From positions 1 to 64,000 of the forward strand of contig NZ_JPWF01000014.1 of NCBI RefSeq assembly GCF_003326675.1: a DNA stretch of 64,000 nucleotides. Reading direction: 5' to 3'. A model generated the notes under the pieces. It was not told the origin of the DNA. It did no database searches and saw nothing but the letters and a program-made list of their open reading frames with translations. This stretch comes from Thalassospira profundimaris. Lineage in GTDB: Bacteria > Pseudomonadota > Alphaproteobacteria > Rhodospirillales > Thalassospiraceae. Made by a program: the position numbers and the translations under genes. Shown in pieces: positions 43,874 to 53,485 of this stretch (the stretch's first letter is position 1; every line of letters begins with the position of its first letter).

Positions 43874-44947
43874 ATGAGTGAAAATAATTTCAAAACACCG
43901 CAAGAAGCCTGGGCGGCTTTTTCTGCCGGTGATGCAAAAGGATATGCTGTCGATATCGCAGCCGAGCTTGGCCTGACCGAGGGCGAGCTTGTCGCAGCAG
44001 GCATTGGCAAGAATGTCGTGCGTCTTGATGTGGATTGGGGTGACCTGATCAAACGGCTTGAAGAACTTGGCGAGGTCAAAATTCTGACCCGCAACCCGAG
44101 TGTGGTGCATGAAAAAATCGGCACATTCGGCAAGGTCAGCATCAATGGCGAGATGGGCCTTGTTCTGAACGGGGATGTGGACCTGCGCCTGTTTTTGGGG
44201 CGCTGGGGCCACGGCTTTGCGGTCGAAACCAACACTCCACGCGCAGGTCGCCGCCGTAGCGTGCAGTTCTTCGATCATGAAGGCAAAGCAATCCACAAAA
44301 TCTTCCTGACCGACAATTCGAACGAAACCGGCTATGACGCGCTGGTTGCCGAGTTCCGCGCAGAGAATCAGGAACCGGGTATCGAAACATTGCCGCCGCT
44401 GCCGAAATCGGTCACGCGCAAGGATGAAGATGTCGATGTCGATAATCTTCGTGCTCATTGGCGCAAGATGACCGATGTGCATCAGTTCCACGGATTGCTC
44501 AAAGATTTCAATGTCGGACGTCAGCAGGGCATGCGCCTTGTCGGTACCGAGTTTGCCGAACGACTGAGTAACGACTCCCTTAAAACCATGCTGGAATCTG
44601 CATCGGAAAGCGGTCTGCCGATTATGGTGTTTGTCGGCAATGCCGGTGCAATCCAGATCCATACAGGTCCGGTCAAAACCATCCGTGAGATGGGCGAATG
44701 GATCAATGTTATGGATCCGCGTTTCACCCTGCATCTGCGTATGGACATGATCGCCGAGGCATGGATTGTCCGCAAACCGATCCGTGAAGGGGTGGTGACC
44801 ACGGTCGAGCTTTATGACGCGGAGCTTAACAACTTTGCGATCTTCTGTGGTGAACGTGCACCCAAGGAGGCCGAAAATCCCGAATGGCAAAAACTGGCAG
44901 AAGGTCTGCCGCGGTTTGACGCCAAAGAGCATGTCCTTGCGGAGTAA
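43874..44947 (+). CDS. hmuS: Hemin-degrading factor HemS/ChuS family
   Basis: A 357-residue cytosolic protein made of two repeated HemS domains: AWAAFSAGDAKGYAVDIAAELGLTEGEL and later a second copy containing MTDVHQFHGLLKDFNVGRQQGMRLVG. Members bind heme and degrade it or pass it to other proteins. The ATG at 43874 follows AGGAGG with eleven-base spacing. Its stop abuts the hmuT start, so it is translated with the transporter. Confidence 0.92.
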   Translation: MSENNFKTPQEAWAAFSAGDAKGYAVDIAAELGLTEGELVAAGIGKNVVRLDVDWGDLIKRLEELGEVKILTRNPSVVHEKIGTFGKVSINGEMGLVLNGDVDLRLFLGRWGHGFAVETNTPRAGRRRSVQFFDHEGKAIHKIFLTDNSNETGYDALVAEFRAENQEPGIETLPPLPKSVTRKDEDVDVDNLRAHWRKMTDVHQFHGLLKDFNVGRQQGMRLVGTEFAERLSNDSLKTMLESASESGLPIMVFVGNAGAIQIHTGPVKTIREMGEWINVMDPRFTLHLRMDMIAEAWIVRKPIREGVVTTVELYDAELNNFAIFCGERAPKEAENPEWQKLAEGLPRFDAKEHVLAE

Positions 44948-45808
44948 ATGATGCGCGGTCTTTTTGTCCTGCTATTTGCCATTTTCAGTTTTGTTGTTCT
45001 TGGTGCAACTGCCTATGCCAATGATCGTCCCGGCCGTGTGATCACGGTCGGGGCGCCGGCGACCGAGATTGTCTTTGCCCTTGGTGCCGGGGACAGCGTC
45101 ATTGCGACCGATACCACCAGCACCCGGCCAGAAAGCGTCGAAGCCCTGCCAAAAGTTGGCTATATGCGCCAACTGGCATCCGAGGGGATCATCAGCCTGA
45201 AGCCCGATCTGATTATCGCGGTCGAGAAATCCGGTCCTGATAATGTTCTCGAAGAGCTGCGCAGTCTTGGCATTCCGATTGTCCGCTTGCCGTCACTGGA
45301 TGCGATGAAAAACCTGCCCGATGCCATCGCGATTGCTGGTGCGGCCCTTGGCCGTGATGACGCGGCCGATGCCCTGACGCAAAAAGTTCGGGGTGACATC
45401 GAAGGACTTCGTCATCTGGCTGAACAGGAACGTCCAAGCATCATGTTTTTGATGGCGGTCGGGCATGGCAAGCCGCTTTCGGCGGGAAGCCATACAACGG
45501 CGGCGGAGATCATTGATCTGATTGGTGGCAATAACCCGATGGCAACATTTGACGGCTTCAAGCCGGTTTCTTCGGAAATCATTGCCGCCGATCAATCCGA
45601 TTATGTTTTGGTGCCGCAATCGACCGTTGATCATTACGGTGGTCTGGATGGTTTGAAAACCGACCCGGTTCTTGGACTGAACAAGGCCGTTTCCAATGGC
45701 AAGGTCCTGACGGTGTCGGCATCAACGATCCTTGGCTTTGGTCCGCAATCGGCATCGGAAATTCGGGAAGTCGCACAGTCCCTGCATCAGCAGGAACAGG
45801 GTCAATAA
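44948..45808 (+). CDS. hmuT: Hemin ABC transporter substrate-binding protein
   Basis: A 286-residue periplasmic heme-binding protein with signal peptide FVLLFAIFSFVVLGATAYA. The type III binding-protein fold is visible: RVITVGAPATEIVFALGAGDSVIATDTTS and VGYMRQLASEGIISLKPDLIIA. The tyrosine in GYMRQL and neighbouring arginine match heme-binding residues of HmuT proteins. It begins directly after the hmuS stop. Confidence 0.92.
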   Translation: MMRGLFVLLFAIFSFVVLGATAYANDRPGRVITVGAPATEIVFALGAGDSVIATDTTSTRPESVEALPKVGYMRQLASEGIISLKPDLIIAVEKSGPDNVLEELRSLGIPIVRLPSLDAMKNLPDAIAIAGAALGRDDAADALTQKVRGDIEGLRHLAEQERPSIMFLMAVGHGKPLSAGSHTTAAEIIDLIGGNNPMATFDGFKPVSSEIIAADQSDYVLVPQSTVDHYGGLDGLKTDPVLGLNKAVSNGKVLTVSASTILGFGPQSASEIREVAQSLHQQEQGQ

Positions 45809-45813
45809 AGGCC

Positions 45814-46890
45814 GTGACGCAATTCGATACATTGCGTGCGCGGTTCCCAGTGTTGAACCGGCCGGTGGCGGTTCTTGTTCTTTTGATGCTGGCGCTGGTC
45901 GTGGTGACTGTCATCTCGCTTGGGACCGGCGGTGCACAAATTGCGATGGGGGATGTGATCGGACATCTTGCCCATCGCATCGGCATTTCCGGTACGGGCA
46001 TTGATACATTTGATGCCCGTGTGCTGGATACGCTGCGCTTGCCGCGTATTGTTCGTGCCATTGTGATTGGTGGCGGCCTTGGTCTTGCCGGGGCAGTGAT
46101 GCAAAGCCTGTTTCGCAATCCGATTGCCGATCCCGGTATTATCGGGGTTTCGGCCAGTGCGGCATTGGGGGCGGTGGCAATGATTGTTGCCGGTCATGTC
46201 ATTCTGGGCAGTTTCTATGTGGTAGTCGGGCCTTATGGGGTGCCGGTCGCAGCATTTGCGGGCGCGGTCATTGCAACGGCCTTTATCCGCATTTTATCGC
46301 GTCAGGACGGGCAGACCGATGCCGCCATCATGTTGCTGATCGGGGTTGCGATCAATGCCATGGCTTTTGCCGGTGTGGGGGTCTTTACCTATATGGCCGA
46401 TGATGCCCAGCTGCGCAGTCTGACATTCTGGCAGATGGGTGTACTTGCCGGAAACGGGCCGACCGATATGCCCGCGATGATCATTATGGCGTTGGGTATT
46501 GCCTATCTTCTGACACTTGGCACGCCGCTTAATCTATTTTTACTGGGCGAAGCCGAAGCACGTCATCTTGGTGTCGAGGTCGAACATCTTAAACGTCGGG
46601 CCACAGTGGCGGTTGCCCTTGTGGTCGGGGCGGCGGTGGCCGTTTCAGGCATTATCGGGTTTGTCGGGCTGGTTGCACCGCATCTGGTGCGTCTGGTGAC
46701 CGGCCCGGACAATCGATATGTCTTGCCGGCATCGGCAATTTGCGGGGCGATTATGCTGACCGGGGCGGACGCGGTGGCGCGGATTATTGTGCTTCCGGCC
46801 GAGCTGCCAATTGGCTTGGTGACCGGGATTGTCGGCGGGCCGTTTTTCCTAGGATTGTTGATGCGTGAAAAGAAAAGGCGTCGCCTATGA
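45814..46890 (+). CDS. hmuU: Hemin ABC transporter permease, FecCD family
   Basis: A 358-residue permease of the FecCD/BtuC family with about ten membrane segments. Family motifs: LRLPRIVRAIVIGGGLGLAGAVMQSLFRNPIADPGIIGVS and GFVGLVAPHLVRLVTGPDNRYVLPAS (in pieces). It starts at GTG with AAGG upstream, five bases after hmuT. It imports heme received from HmuT and overlaps hmuV by four bases. Confidence 0.93.
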   Translation: MTQFDTLRARFPVLNRPVAVLVLLMLALVVVTVISLGTGGAQIAMGDVIGHLAHRIGISGTGIDTFDARVLDTLRLPRIVRAIVIGGGLGLAGAVMQSLFRNPIADPGIIGVSASAALGAVAMIVAGHVILGSFYVVVGPYGVPVAAFAGAVIATAFIRILSRQDGQTDAAIMLLIGVAINAMAFAGVGVFTYMADDAQLRSLTFWQMGVLAGNGPTDMPAMIIMALGIAYLLTLGTPLNLFLLGEAEARHLGVEVEHLKRRATVAVALVVGAAVAVSGIIGFVGLVAPHLVRLVTGPDNRYVLPASAICGAIMLTGADAVARIIVLPAELPIGLVTGIVGGPFFLGLLMREKKRRRL

Positions 46891-47711
46891 GCTTGGTGGC
46901 ACAGGACGTTGGGTTTCAGGCGCGGGGCCGGTATTTGTTGCGGGGTATTTCCCTGACATTGAAGCCGGGCGAAGTTCTTGCCGTTCTGGGTCCCAACGGG
47001 GCGGGGAAATCGACGCTGCTTCGGGTTCTGGCCGGTGAATATCGGGCGACAACCGGATCAATTCGCCAGAATGGACAGGATATTTCGGGGATGGCGGCGC
47101 TGGATTTGGCGCGATCGCGTGCGGTTATGCCGCAAGCCGCATCCATGACCTTTCCGTTCGCAGTGCGCGATGTGGTGGCCTTGGGGCGGGCGCCATTTCG
47201 CAAGGTTTCAACCAGACAATTTGATCAGAAACTGGTCGCCCGGGCGATCAAGCTTGCCGATATCGAACATCTTGCAGATCGGGCCTATCCCGCGCTTTCG
47301 GGTGGGGAAAAGCAACGTGTTCATCTGGCGCGTGCGCTTGTGCAGGTCTGGGGCATGGATGGTTGGGAACGGCGCGCAACGACCGTCGGGGCTGAGAAGG
47401 ACAAGGAACGGTTCTTGCTGCTTGATGAACCGACAGCGGGTCTTGATGTTTCCCACCAACATGCGTTGCTTGCCGTTGCCCGGCGTGAAGCGCATCAAAA
47501 CAATGTCGGCGTCCTGATGATCTTGCATGATTTCAATCAGGTAACGGCTTATGCCGACCGGGTGATCATTTTGCAAAGTGGTGAAACGGTCGCGCAAGGG
47601 GCGGTGGATGACGTCATGCGCCCTGATCTGCTTTCCACCGTTTTCAAAAGCCCGATCCGCGCCATCCCCGATCCGAATGGGGGTAGCGTTCTGGTCAGTC
47701 AGGCTGTTTGA
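46887..47711 (+). CDS. hmuV: Hemin ABC transporter ATP-binding protein
   Basis: A 274-residue ATPase with Walker A GPNGAGKSTL, a weakly conserved Q-loop (MPQAASMTF), signature LSGGEKQRVHLARAL and Walker B FLLLDEPTAGLD with H-loop LHDFNQ. Between signature and Walker B it has the insertion WGMDGWERRATTVGAEKDKE that HmuV proteins often carry. It overlaps the permease stop by four bases and ends the heme operon, 19 bases from the convergent chemoreceptor gene. Confidence 0.93.
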   Translation: MSLVAQDVGFQARGRYLLRGISLTLKPGEVLAVLGPNGAGKSTLLRVLAGEYRATTGSIRQNGQDISGMAALDLARSRAVMPQAASMTFPFAVRDVVALGRAPFRKVSTRQFDQKLVARAIKLADIEHLADRAYPALSGGEKQRVHLARALVQVWGMDGWERRATTVGAEKDKERFLLLDEPTAGLDVSHQHALLAVARREAHQNNVGVLMILHDFNQVTAYADRVIILQSGETVAQGAVDDVMRPDLLSTVFKSPIRAIPDPNGGSVLVSQAV

Positions 47712-47730
47712 TCGGCGTAGAAGGCGGCAA

Positions 47731-49437
47731 TCAGGTGGGTTTGGCCATCATCTTTGCGGCTTCATCTGCCAGTTGCTTTAAGGCTGCCAGAACACCGATT
47801 GTTGCAGTTTCCATCTGGGAAAAGGCTGCTTCGGCGGCGGCGCTATCCTTGCGTGCGCAGGCATCAAGGGCCGCATGGGCGGCTTTGTGCTGGGCCTGAT
47901 GGGGGCTGCGGACGGCTTCAAATGCCGGCAGATGGCGGAACGGTTTGCTGGCATCACTGTTGTACCATTTGCCAAACCGGCAGGTATCGGCTGCTCCGAT
48001 GTCGACTTGTCCGGGATTGGACAGACCGGCAAGCGTTTCGGCCACTGCCTTGAAATAAACCGCATGTTCGGCCCGGGCACTTCGGATGGTGCGATTTGGG
48101 ATGTCATAACGAACCAGTTCGGAAACCTGCTGTTCGATCAGTTGTTCGACTTCACCCACTGTGGCAATGGCCGATTTGATGGCACTAACTTGTCCGCCGG
48201 TCTGATTGGCAATGCCGGTGATGCCGGTACGCACCGCATCGGTTGCCCGGTTTTGTTCATCAAGGATATTGGAAATATCGGCGATACGGCGCGTGGTGTC
48301 TTCCATTTTGATGCCGATTTCGCCGATGTCGCGGGCGACTTCACCCATGACTTCCTGTCCGCGTGAAACTGCTTCTGTTCCCGAATTCATGGCATCGACA
48401 ATGCCCTGTGTTTCATCCTGAAGATTGGCGATGCGGGTGCGGATTTCCTCGGTCGCACGGGCGGTTTGCTGACTAAGCGCCTTGACCTCGTTGGCGACAA
48501 CGGCAAAGCCTTTGCCAGCTTCGCCTGCACGGGCGGCTTCAATCGTGGCATTCAGCGCCAGAAGATTGGTTTCAGACGCAATGGCTTCGATGGATTGGAC
48601 AATCTCGCCGATCTTTGCTGATGCCTCGGCCAGAACATCGACCCGGCGTGATGCATCCGCAACCGCATGGGCGATGGCGTTCATGCTGTCGACCGCACCA
48701 TTGACGGTTTCCTGTCCGCTGCGGGTGACGTTAATTGCATCTTCGGCATTATCGGCAGCAATTCGGCCATTTTCGGCAATGTGACTGATGCCCGATACCA
48801 TTTGATCGACCGCGGCGGAAATGGACTGGGCCTGTCGGTCGACATCGCCAATCACATTCATCATCCGGGCATTTGAAATCGCACTTTCATTGATGGCGAC
48901 GGACAAATCCATTGTGCGATCAAGCTGCTGATCGGCAAAGGCGTTTTCGGACGCCTTGTGGCGGGTTTCCGCATTGGCATCGCAATAGGCGGTCAGGGTC
49001 AGTTCGATATCAAGCAACATGACGGATGTCAGTGCGGTGACGACCCTGGCAGCATCACCGGCCCGCCAGCGGAATTTGGTGATGATGGTTTCAATCAGCT
49101 TGTCGGTAACAGCGTTATAGGCCGCGATATAAAGTTTGGGCGTGATGCCAAATTCATCGTGCCGTTTGCCGATGGCAATCGACTGACGGACAAAATCGTC
49201 ATCAATCTTGCCGTCAAACAGCTTTTGCCAGTGGGCTTGCAGGGCTGACGTCAGTTCGCGAAGCGCGGTGTCGGAAAGGGCGGGCTGGTCCGGACCGGAT
49301 TTCCCGGCGATGATTTCATAAAAGATTTTGGCGCGGTTGGCCGATCCGTCATGAATGTCCTTTGATGCCTTGCGCAGATGGCCAAAGGTTTCTGGCAAGA
49401 CATCATACCGGTCCAATCGGTCTTCAAGTAACGACAC
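47731..49437 (-). CDS. Globin-coupled methyl-accepting chemotaxis protein with C-terminal CZB domain
   Basis: A soluble chemoreceptor of about 568 residues. A protoglobin heme-binding domain comes first (about 1-165); the expected proximal histidine is in [21 protein letters not shown]. There is no clear membrane segment. The MCP signalling hairpin follows at about 290-440, with the tip [33 protein letters not shown] in pieces. The C-terminus is a CZB chemoreceptor zinc-binding domain with the conserved H (HAVYF), C (CRFGKWY) and H-H (HQAQHKAAH). It probably senses oxygen or redox through heme, with zinc-linked modulation. I prefer the GTG at 49437 with AAGGGA upstream; ATG 49506 is possible. 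Confidence 0.88.
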   Translation of the reverse strand: MSLLEDRLDRYDVLPETFGHLRKASKDIHDGSANRAKIFYEIIAGKSGPDQPALSDTALRELTSALQAHWQKLFDGKIDDDFVRQSIAIGKRHDEFGITPKLYIAAYNAVTDKLIETIITKFRWRAGDAARVVTALTSVMLLDIELTLTAYCDANAETRHKASENAFADQQLDRTMDLSVAINESAISNARMMNVIGDVDRQAQSISAAVDQMVSGISHIAENGRIAADNAEDAINVTRSGQETVNGAVDSMNAIAHAVADASRRVDVLAEASAKIGEIVQSIEAIASETNLLALNATIEAARAGEAGKGFAVVANEVKALSQQTARATEEIRTRIANLQDETQGIVDAMNSGTEAVSRGQEVMGEVARDIGEIGIKMEDTTRRIADISNILDEQNRATDAVRTGITGIANQTGGQVSAIKSAIATVGEVEQLIEQQVSELVRYDIPNRTIRSARAEHAVYFKAVAETLAGLSNPGQVDIGAADTCRFGKWYNSDASKPFRHLPAFEAVRSPHQAQHKAAHAALDACARKDSAAAEAAFSQMETATIGVLAALKQLADEAAKMMAKPT

Positions 49438-49641
49438 AGGTCGAATTCCCTTTTCCCATCCCCGGCCAGTTTGCCGGGATACTCCCGCACATGCAGTTGA
49501 CTGCATTTTTCTGTTTCGAGGTGTTTCCCTTTGTGGGTTTTGGCCCCGAATGCGCAAACTTTAGGGATCGGTGGTTCAATCGGCAATCAATTTTCTGATC
49601 TCAAGAATAGTATTATGGTTTTGCTGTTTCAGGTGCCGGGA

Positions 49642-50556
49642 TCAGCCGGGACGCTCTTCCTGTTCGGTTTTGCAGGTCGCAATCAGCCAGTCGCGAAATG
49701 CCCGGACCGCAAAGTTGTTTTCCTTTTCCTTGGGATAAACAACGTAATAGGCGTGCTGATTGGGGATCGACACATCAAAGGGGGCGACCAGACGTCCGCT
49801 TTCAAGTTCTTCACGCACCAGAAATTCCGGCAACAGGGCCAAGCCAAGCCCGGCAACGGCAGCCTGGATTACCATGTGGAAATGCTCAAACCGTGGTCCG
49901 GCAAGTTCGTCGACCACGGCAACGCCGGTTGCGGCCAGCCAGTCTTGCCAGGCACGCGGACGGGTGGAATGTTGCAAAAGCGTGCAGTTGCGCACCCTTT
50001 CGCGCGCAATCGGCAGATCGTCATTTTCCTTCAGCAATTTCGGTGCACAGACCGCAATCAGGGTTTCCCCCATCAGGCGGTGAAACACACAGCCGGGCAG
50101 ATTGTCGTCCCCGAAATGGATGGCGATATCGATGCCTTCGCGGTCGAAATTGAACTCGCGGGTCTGGGTGATCAGATTAAGCTGGATATCTGGCCAGGTT
50201 GCCTTGAAATCCCCAAGGCGCGGCACAAGCCAGCGCGCACCGAATGTCGGCAAAGTCCCGACATTCAACATCCCGCCCGCATCGGAATAGGCCATGACCT
50301 GTAGGGTGGCGGCCTCTGCCCGATCCAGAAGATCGCGAACCTGCGCGGCATAGGCTTCGCCTGCGGCGGTCAGTTTCAACCGCTTTTTCACCCGGCGAAA
50401 CAGATCGCGCCCCAGATATTCCTCCAGCGTTCTGATCTGGCGGCTGATTGCGCTTTGCGTGACGTTAAGTTCCTCTGCCGCCCGGGTAAAGGACAGATGA
50501 CGGGCCGAACTTTCAAAGAATTGCAAGGCCGTCAGGGACGGCAGGAAGCGACGCAT
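49642..50556 (-). CDS. LysR-family transcriptional regulator, GcvA-like
   Basis: A 304-residue regulator. The N-terminal HTH is at about 8-65 (LSFTRAAEELNVTQSAISRQIRTLEEYLGRDLF), and the two-lobed effector domain is of GcvA type (LPTFGARWLVPRLGDFKATWPDIQLNL). It is divergent from the FAD oxidoreductase-aminotransferase-dehydrogenase operon and most likely controls it. A T-N11-A palindrome stands 31-45 bases from its start. The inducer is probably an amino acid or a degradation intermediate; this is inference. Confidence 0.9.
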   Translation of the reverse strand: MRRFLPSLTALQFFESSARHLSFTRAAEELNVTQSAISRQIRTLEEYLGRDLFRRVKKRLKLTAAGEAYAAQVRDLLDRAEAATLQVMAYSDAGGMLNVGTLPTFGARWLVPRLGDFKATWPDIQLNLITQTREFNFDREGIDIAIHFGDDNLPGCVFHRLMGETLIAVCAPKLLKENDDLPIARERVRNCTLLQHSTRPRAWQDWLAATGVAVVDELAGPRFEHFHMVIQAAVAGLGLALLPEFLVREELESGRLVAPFDVSIPNQHAYYVVYPKEKENNFAVRAFRDWLIATCKTEQEERPG

Positions 50557-50586
50557 GGGGAATCCAGTTCATAACAAAATGGAATG

Positions 50587-50601
50587 ATATGGTGCGAATA
50601 T
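50587..50601. promoter_or_regulatory. LysR-type binding site in the divergent promoter region
   Basis: ATAT-N7-ATAT, within the wider repeat GATAT-N9-ATATC (50586-50604), fits the T-N11-A LysR box. It lies in the 281-base divergent gap, near the regulator's own start. Apart from this I see no gene or clear promoter in 50557-50837. Confidence 0.45.
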
Positions 50602-50837
50602 ATCGTTTGTTTGCTGTGCAGCCAAGGCGTAACGTTTTAAACGGTTCCAAGCCTCCTCGCGCCACCAGATGTAGCGTTCAGGCCAAAAGCCATCGCGCTG
50701 GAATGTGATCAGTTTGTACTGTTTCGGAAGGATGTCTCCCCGTTCCGGACCGGGATCGTATCCAGCGCACAAAACATAAAATGACCGGGATAATGACGGC
50801 CAAAAGGCTTCAACAATTTATCGGGTAGAAGGCGAGA

Positions 50838-52025
50838 ATGGGTTCTGTTGACGCAAATTATGATGTGATCATTGTGGGTGGGGCGGTTATTGGTAGCTCC
50901 ATCGCATGGCATTTGACCGGCCGCGATGATTTCAAGGGCCGGGTTCTGGTGGTTGAAAAAGATCCCAATTACGAATTCTGTTCGACGGCCCTTTCGGCGG
51001 CATCGATCCGTCAGCAATTCTCGACACCTGTGAATATCGAAATGTCGGCCTATGGCATCGATTTCCTGCGCAATCTGAAGCGTGATCTTGATCCCGAAGT
51101 CGACATTGCCCTGCATGAAAAGGGTTATCTGATTCTGGCCACCGATCAGGGCCGCGATATCCTGAAACAGAACCACGCAACCCAGACCGAGTTTGGTGCT
51201 GATATCGTCTGGATGGAACCTGATGAACTGGCTGCCAAATATCCGTGGATGAATACATCTGATCTGTCTGCGGGTTGCTGGGGCCGCACGGGCGAGGGCT
51301 GGTTTGATGCCTATTCCCTGATGCAGTCTTTCCGCAAACAGGCGCGCAATCGCGGTGCTGACTATATCGACGGCGAAGTCGTCGAGGTTACCCGCGAAGG
51401 TGATCAGATTACTGGTGTTGTCCTCAAAGACGGGCGTCGGTTTGGTTGTGGCACCCTGATCAATGCGGCCGGGACCGGCGGGTCCAAGGTTGCGAAAATG
51501 GCAGGTCTTGAAATCCCGGTCGAACCGCGCAAACGCTGCATCTTTGTCTTCAATTGCCGCGATGCTGCCGATATTACCGCAAGCTGCCCGATGCTGATCG
51601 ATCCAAGCGGGCTTTATGTCCGTCCCGAAGGCGAATTCTTTATCACCGGGATTGCCCCGCCCAAGGATCGTGACCCGGAATGCTGGGACTTCGAAGTGGA
51701 TCACAGCCTGTTTGACGACATCATCTGGCCGGGACTTTACGAACGGTGCGAACGGTTCGAGGCAATCAAGGTCGTCAATGCCTGGGCGGGTCACTATTCC
51801 TATAACCTGCTTGATCAGAACGCGATCCTTGGCCGCCATACCGATGTGAAGAACTTTGTCTTTGCCAATGGTTTCTCGGGCCACGGATTGCAGCAAAGCC
51901 CGGCTGTCGGGCGCGGGATCGCCGAACTTGTCACCACGGGTGGCTATCAGACCCTTGATCTTTCGGTGTTCGGTTACGAGCGCATCCGGGACAATTCCCC
52001 GGTCCTAGAACTGAATGTCATTTAA
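50838..52025 (+). CDS. FAD-dependent oxidoreductase, DAO (D-amino-acid dehydrogenase/pipecolate oxidase) family
   Basis: A 395-residue flavoprotein. The N-terminal dinucleotide-binding motif is DVIIVGGAVIGSSIAWHL, with LVVEKDP after it. The DAO family's C-terminal GFSGHGLQQSPAVGRGIAELV is also present. It oxidises a C-N bond of an amino or imino acid. Its operon partners, an aminotransferase and an ALDH7 semialdehyde dehydrogenase, make L-pipecolate or a lysine-derived amine an attractive substrate. No signal peptide. The ATG has AAGGCGAG upstream. Confidence 0.85.
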   Translation: MGSVDANYDVIIVGGAVIGSSIAWHLTGRDDFKGRVLVVEKDPNYEFCSTALSAASIRQQFSTPVNIEMSAYGIDFLRNLKRDLDPEVDIALHEKGYLILATDQGRDILKQNHATQTEFGADIVWMEPDELAAKYPWMNTSDLSAGCWGRTGEGWFDAYSLMQSFRKQARNRGADYIDGEVVEVTREGDQITGVVLKDGRRFGCGTLINAAGTGGSKVAKMAGLEIPVEPRKRCIFVFNCRDAADITASCPMLIDPSGLYVRPEGEFFITGIAPPKDRDPECWDFEVDHSLFDDIIWPGLYERCERFEAIKVVNAWAGHYSYNLLDQNAILGRHTDVKNFVFANGFSGHGLQQSPAVGRGIAELVTTGGYQTLDLSVFGYERIRDNSPVLELNVI

Positions 52026-52056
52026 TTCGATTTCGTAACGATAAAGCGAAATCAAT

Positions 52057-53403
52057 ATGTTAAACCAATTGTCGGAGCAGGCCCCAATGCCCCGTGATGA
52101 TGCCAACAAAACTGCTGAAACTCTCGGCGCTTCCATTCGTGACCGTCAGACCGTCTCGGTTTCGAACGGGGTGCGCAATGTGCATCCGGTCTATCTTGAC
52201 CGGGCACTGAATGCCGAAGCATGGGATAGCGAAGGCAATCGCTATATCGATTTCGTCGGCGGGATCGGTGTGTTGACGATCGGCCATCGCAACCCGGTTG
52301 TGATGGATCGCGTGATCGCCCAGTGTGACCGTTTTACCCATAGCTGCTTTAACGCGCTGCCCCATGAACCCTATGTCGCGGTGACTGACTGGTTGGCGGA
52401 AAACTGCCCGATTGAAGGTCCGGCAAAATCAATGCTGACCAATTCCGGGGCCGAGGCGATGGAAAATGCCCTGAAACTGGCCCGTGCCTTTACCGGCCGT
52501 ACCGGGGTGATTGCATTCGAAGGCGCCTTTCATGGCAGAACCCTTGCGACCCTGGCACTGACCGGGAAAACCAAACCCTATAAGACCGGCCTTGGGCCGC
52601 TTCCGGGGCCGGTTTGGCATTTGCCATATCCTTGCCCGGAAACCGGTGTATCGGTCGCAGATGCAATGGCAGCCATCGACAAGCTGTTTGCGGTATCTGC
52701 CGATCCGAAATCGGTCGGTGCAATCGTCATCGAGCCGGTTCAGGGCGAGGGCGGTTTCCGTGCCTGCGACGGTGAATTCCTTGTCGCGTTGCGTCGCCTT
52801 TGTGATGAAAACGGCATGGTTCTGATTGCCGATGAAATCCAGTCGGGCTTTGCACGCACCGGCAAGATGTTTGCCGTCGAACACGCCGGTGTGTCGCCCG
52901 ATATCCTTGTCATGGGCAAGGGGATCGGCGGTGGCTTTCCGCTTGGTGCGATTACCGGGGCCGAGGATGTCATGCATGCGCTGGCACCCGGTGGCCTTGG
53001 CGGGACCTATTCGGGCAATCCTGTCGCCTGTGCGGCGGCAACCGGTGTGTTCGAGGTTCTGGAAAAAGACAACATTCTGGGTCGTGCCAAGCAGCTTGGC
53101 GAAAAATATGCGACCCATATTGCATGGTTGCGTGATCTGCCCGGCGGGCACGTTATCGGCAATATGCGTGGAATTGGCGCCATGCGCGCCTTTGAACTGA
53201 TTGCAGATGACGGCAAACCGTCGCCGGCACGTCTGCAATGCCTGTTGCAACTGGCTCGTGAAAACGGGCTATTGTTAATGCCAAGTGGTGAACACGCCAA
53301 TGTGGTGCGCCTGTTGGCACCTTTGACCATTCCGTTTGATCAGGTTGATGAGGCCTTTGCCATCATCGCCAAACTTCTGCCCAAAGTGGCGCAAGTCGCA
53401 TAG
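52057..53403 (+). CDS. Class III PLP aminotransferase, GabT-like
   Basis: A 448-residue pyridoxal-phosphate omega-aminotransferase. Cofactor-phosphate motif NSGAEAMENALKLAR, the aromatic FHGRT loop, the aspartate in LIADEIQSGFARTGK and the Schiff-base lysine in VMGKGIGGGFPLGA are visible. It moves an omega-amino group (4-aminobutyrate, 5-aminovalerate, lysine) to 2-oxoglutarate. It follows the FAD oxidoreductase by 31 bases. With the ALDH7 gene downstream, 5-aminovalerate or lysine epsilon-transamination is more likely than pure GABA use, but the sequence alone cannot decide. Confidence 0.87.
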   Translation: MLNQLSEQAPMPRDDANKTAETLGASIRDRQTVSVSNGVRNVHPVYLDRALNAEAWDSEGNRYIDFVGGIGVLTIGHRNPVVMDRVIAQCDRFTHSCFNALPHEPYVAVTDWLAENCPIEGPAKSMLTNSGAEAMENALKLARAFTGRTGVIAFEGAFHGRTLATLALTGKTKPYKTGLGPLPGPVWHLPYPCPETGVSVADAMAAIDKLFAVSADPKSVGAIVIEPVQGEGGFRACDGEFLVALRRLCDENGMVLIADEIQSGFARTGKMFAVEHAGVSPDILVMGKGIGGGFPLGAITGAEDVMHALAPGGLGGTYSGNPVACAAATGVFEVLEKDNILGRAKQLGEKYATHIAWLRDLPGGHVIGNMRGIGAMRAFELIADDGKPSPARLQCLLQLARENGLLLMPSGEHANVVRLLAPLTIPFDQVDEAFAIIAKLLPKVAQVA

Positions 53404-53485
53404 ATCGTGAAACAGTTATTCATGGAATGGCTGGGGAATGGCCGGTGATACGCACCGGAAAGTTTTAAAAGAAGGGAGTTTTACT

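Noticed and set aside
43808-44932. 374-codon minus-strand frame opposite hmuS
   Set aside because: Shadow of the HemS repeats; no independent features.
50709-51896. 395-codon minus-strand frame opposite the FAD oxidoreductase
   Set aside because: Shadow frame; the plus strand carries clear FAD-binding and DAO motifs.
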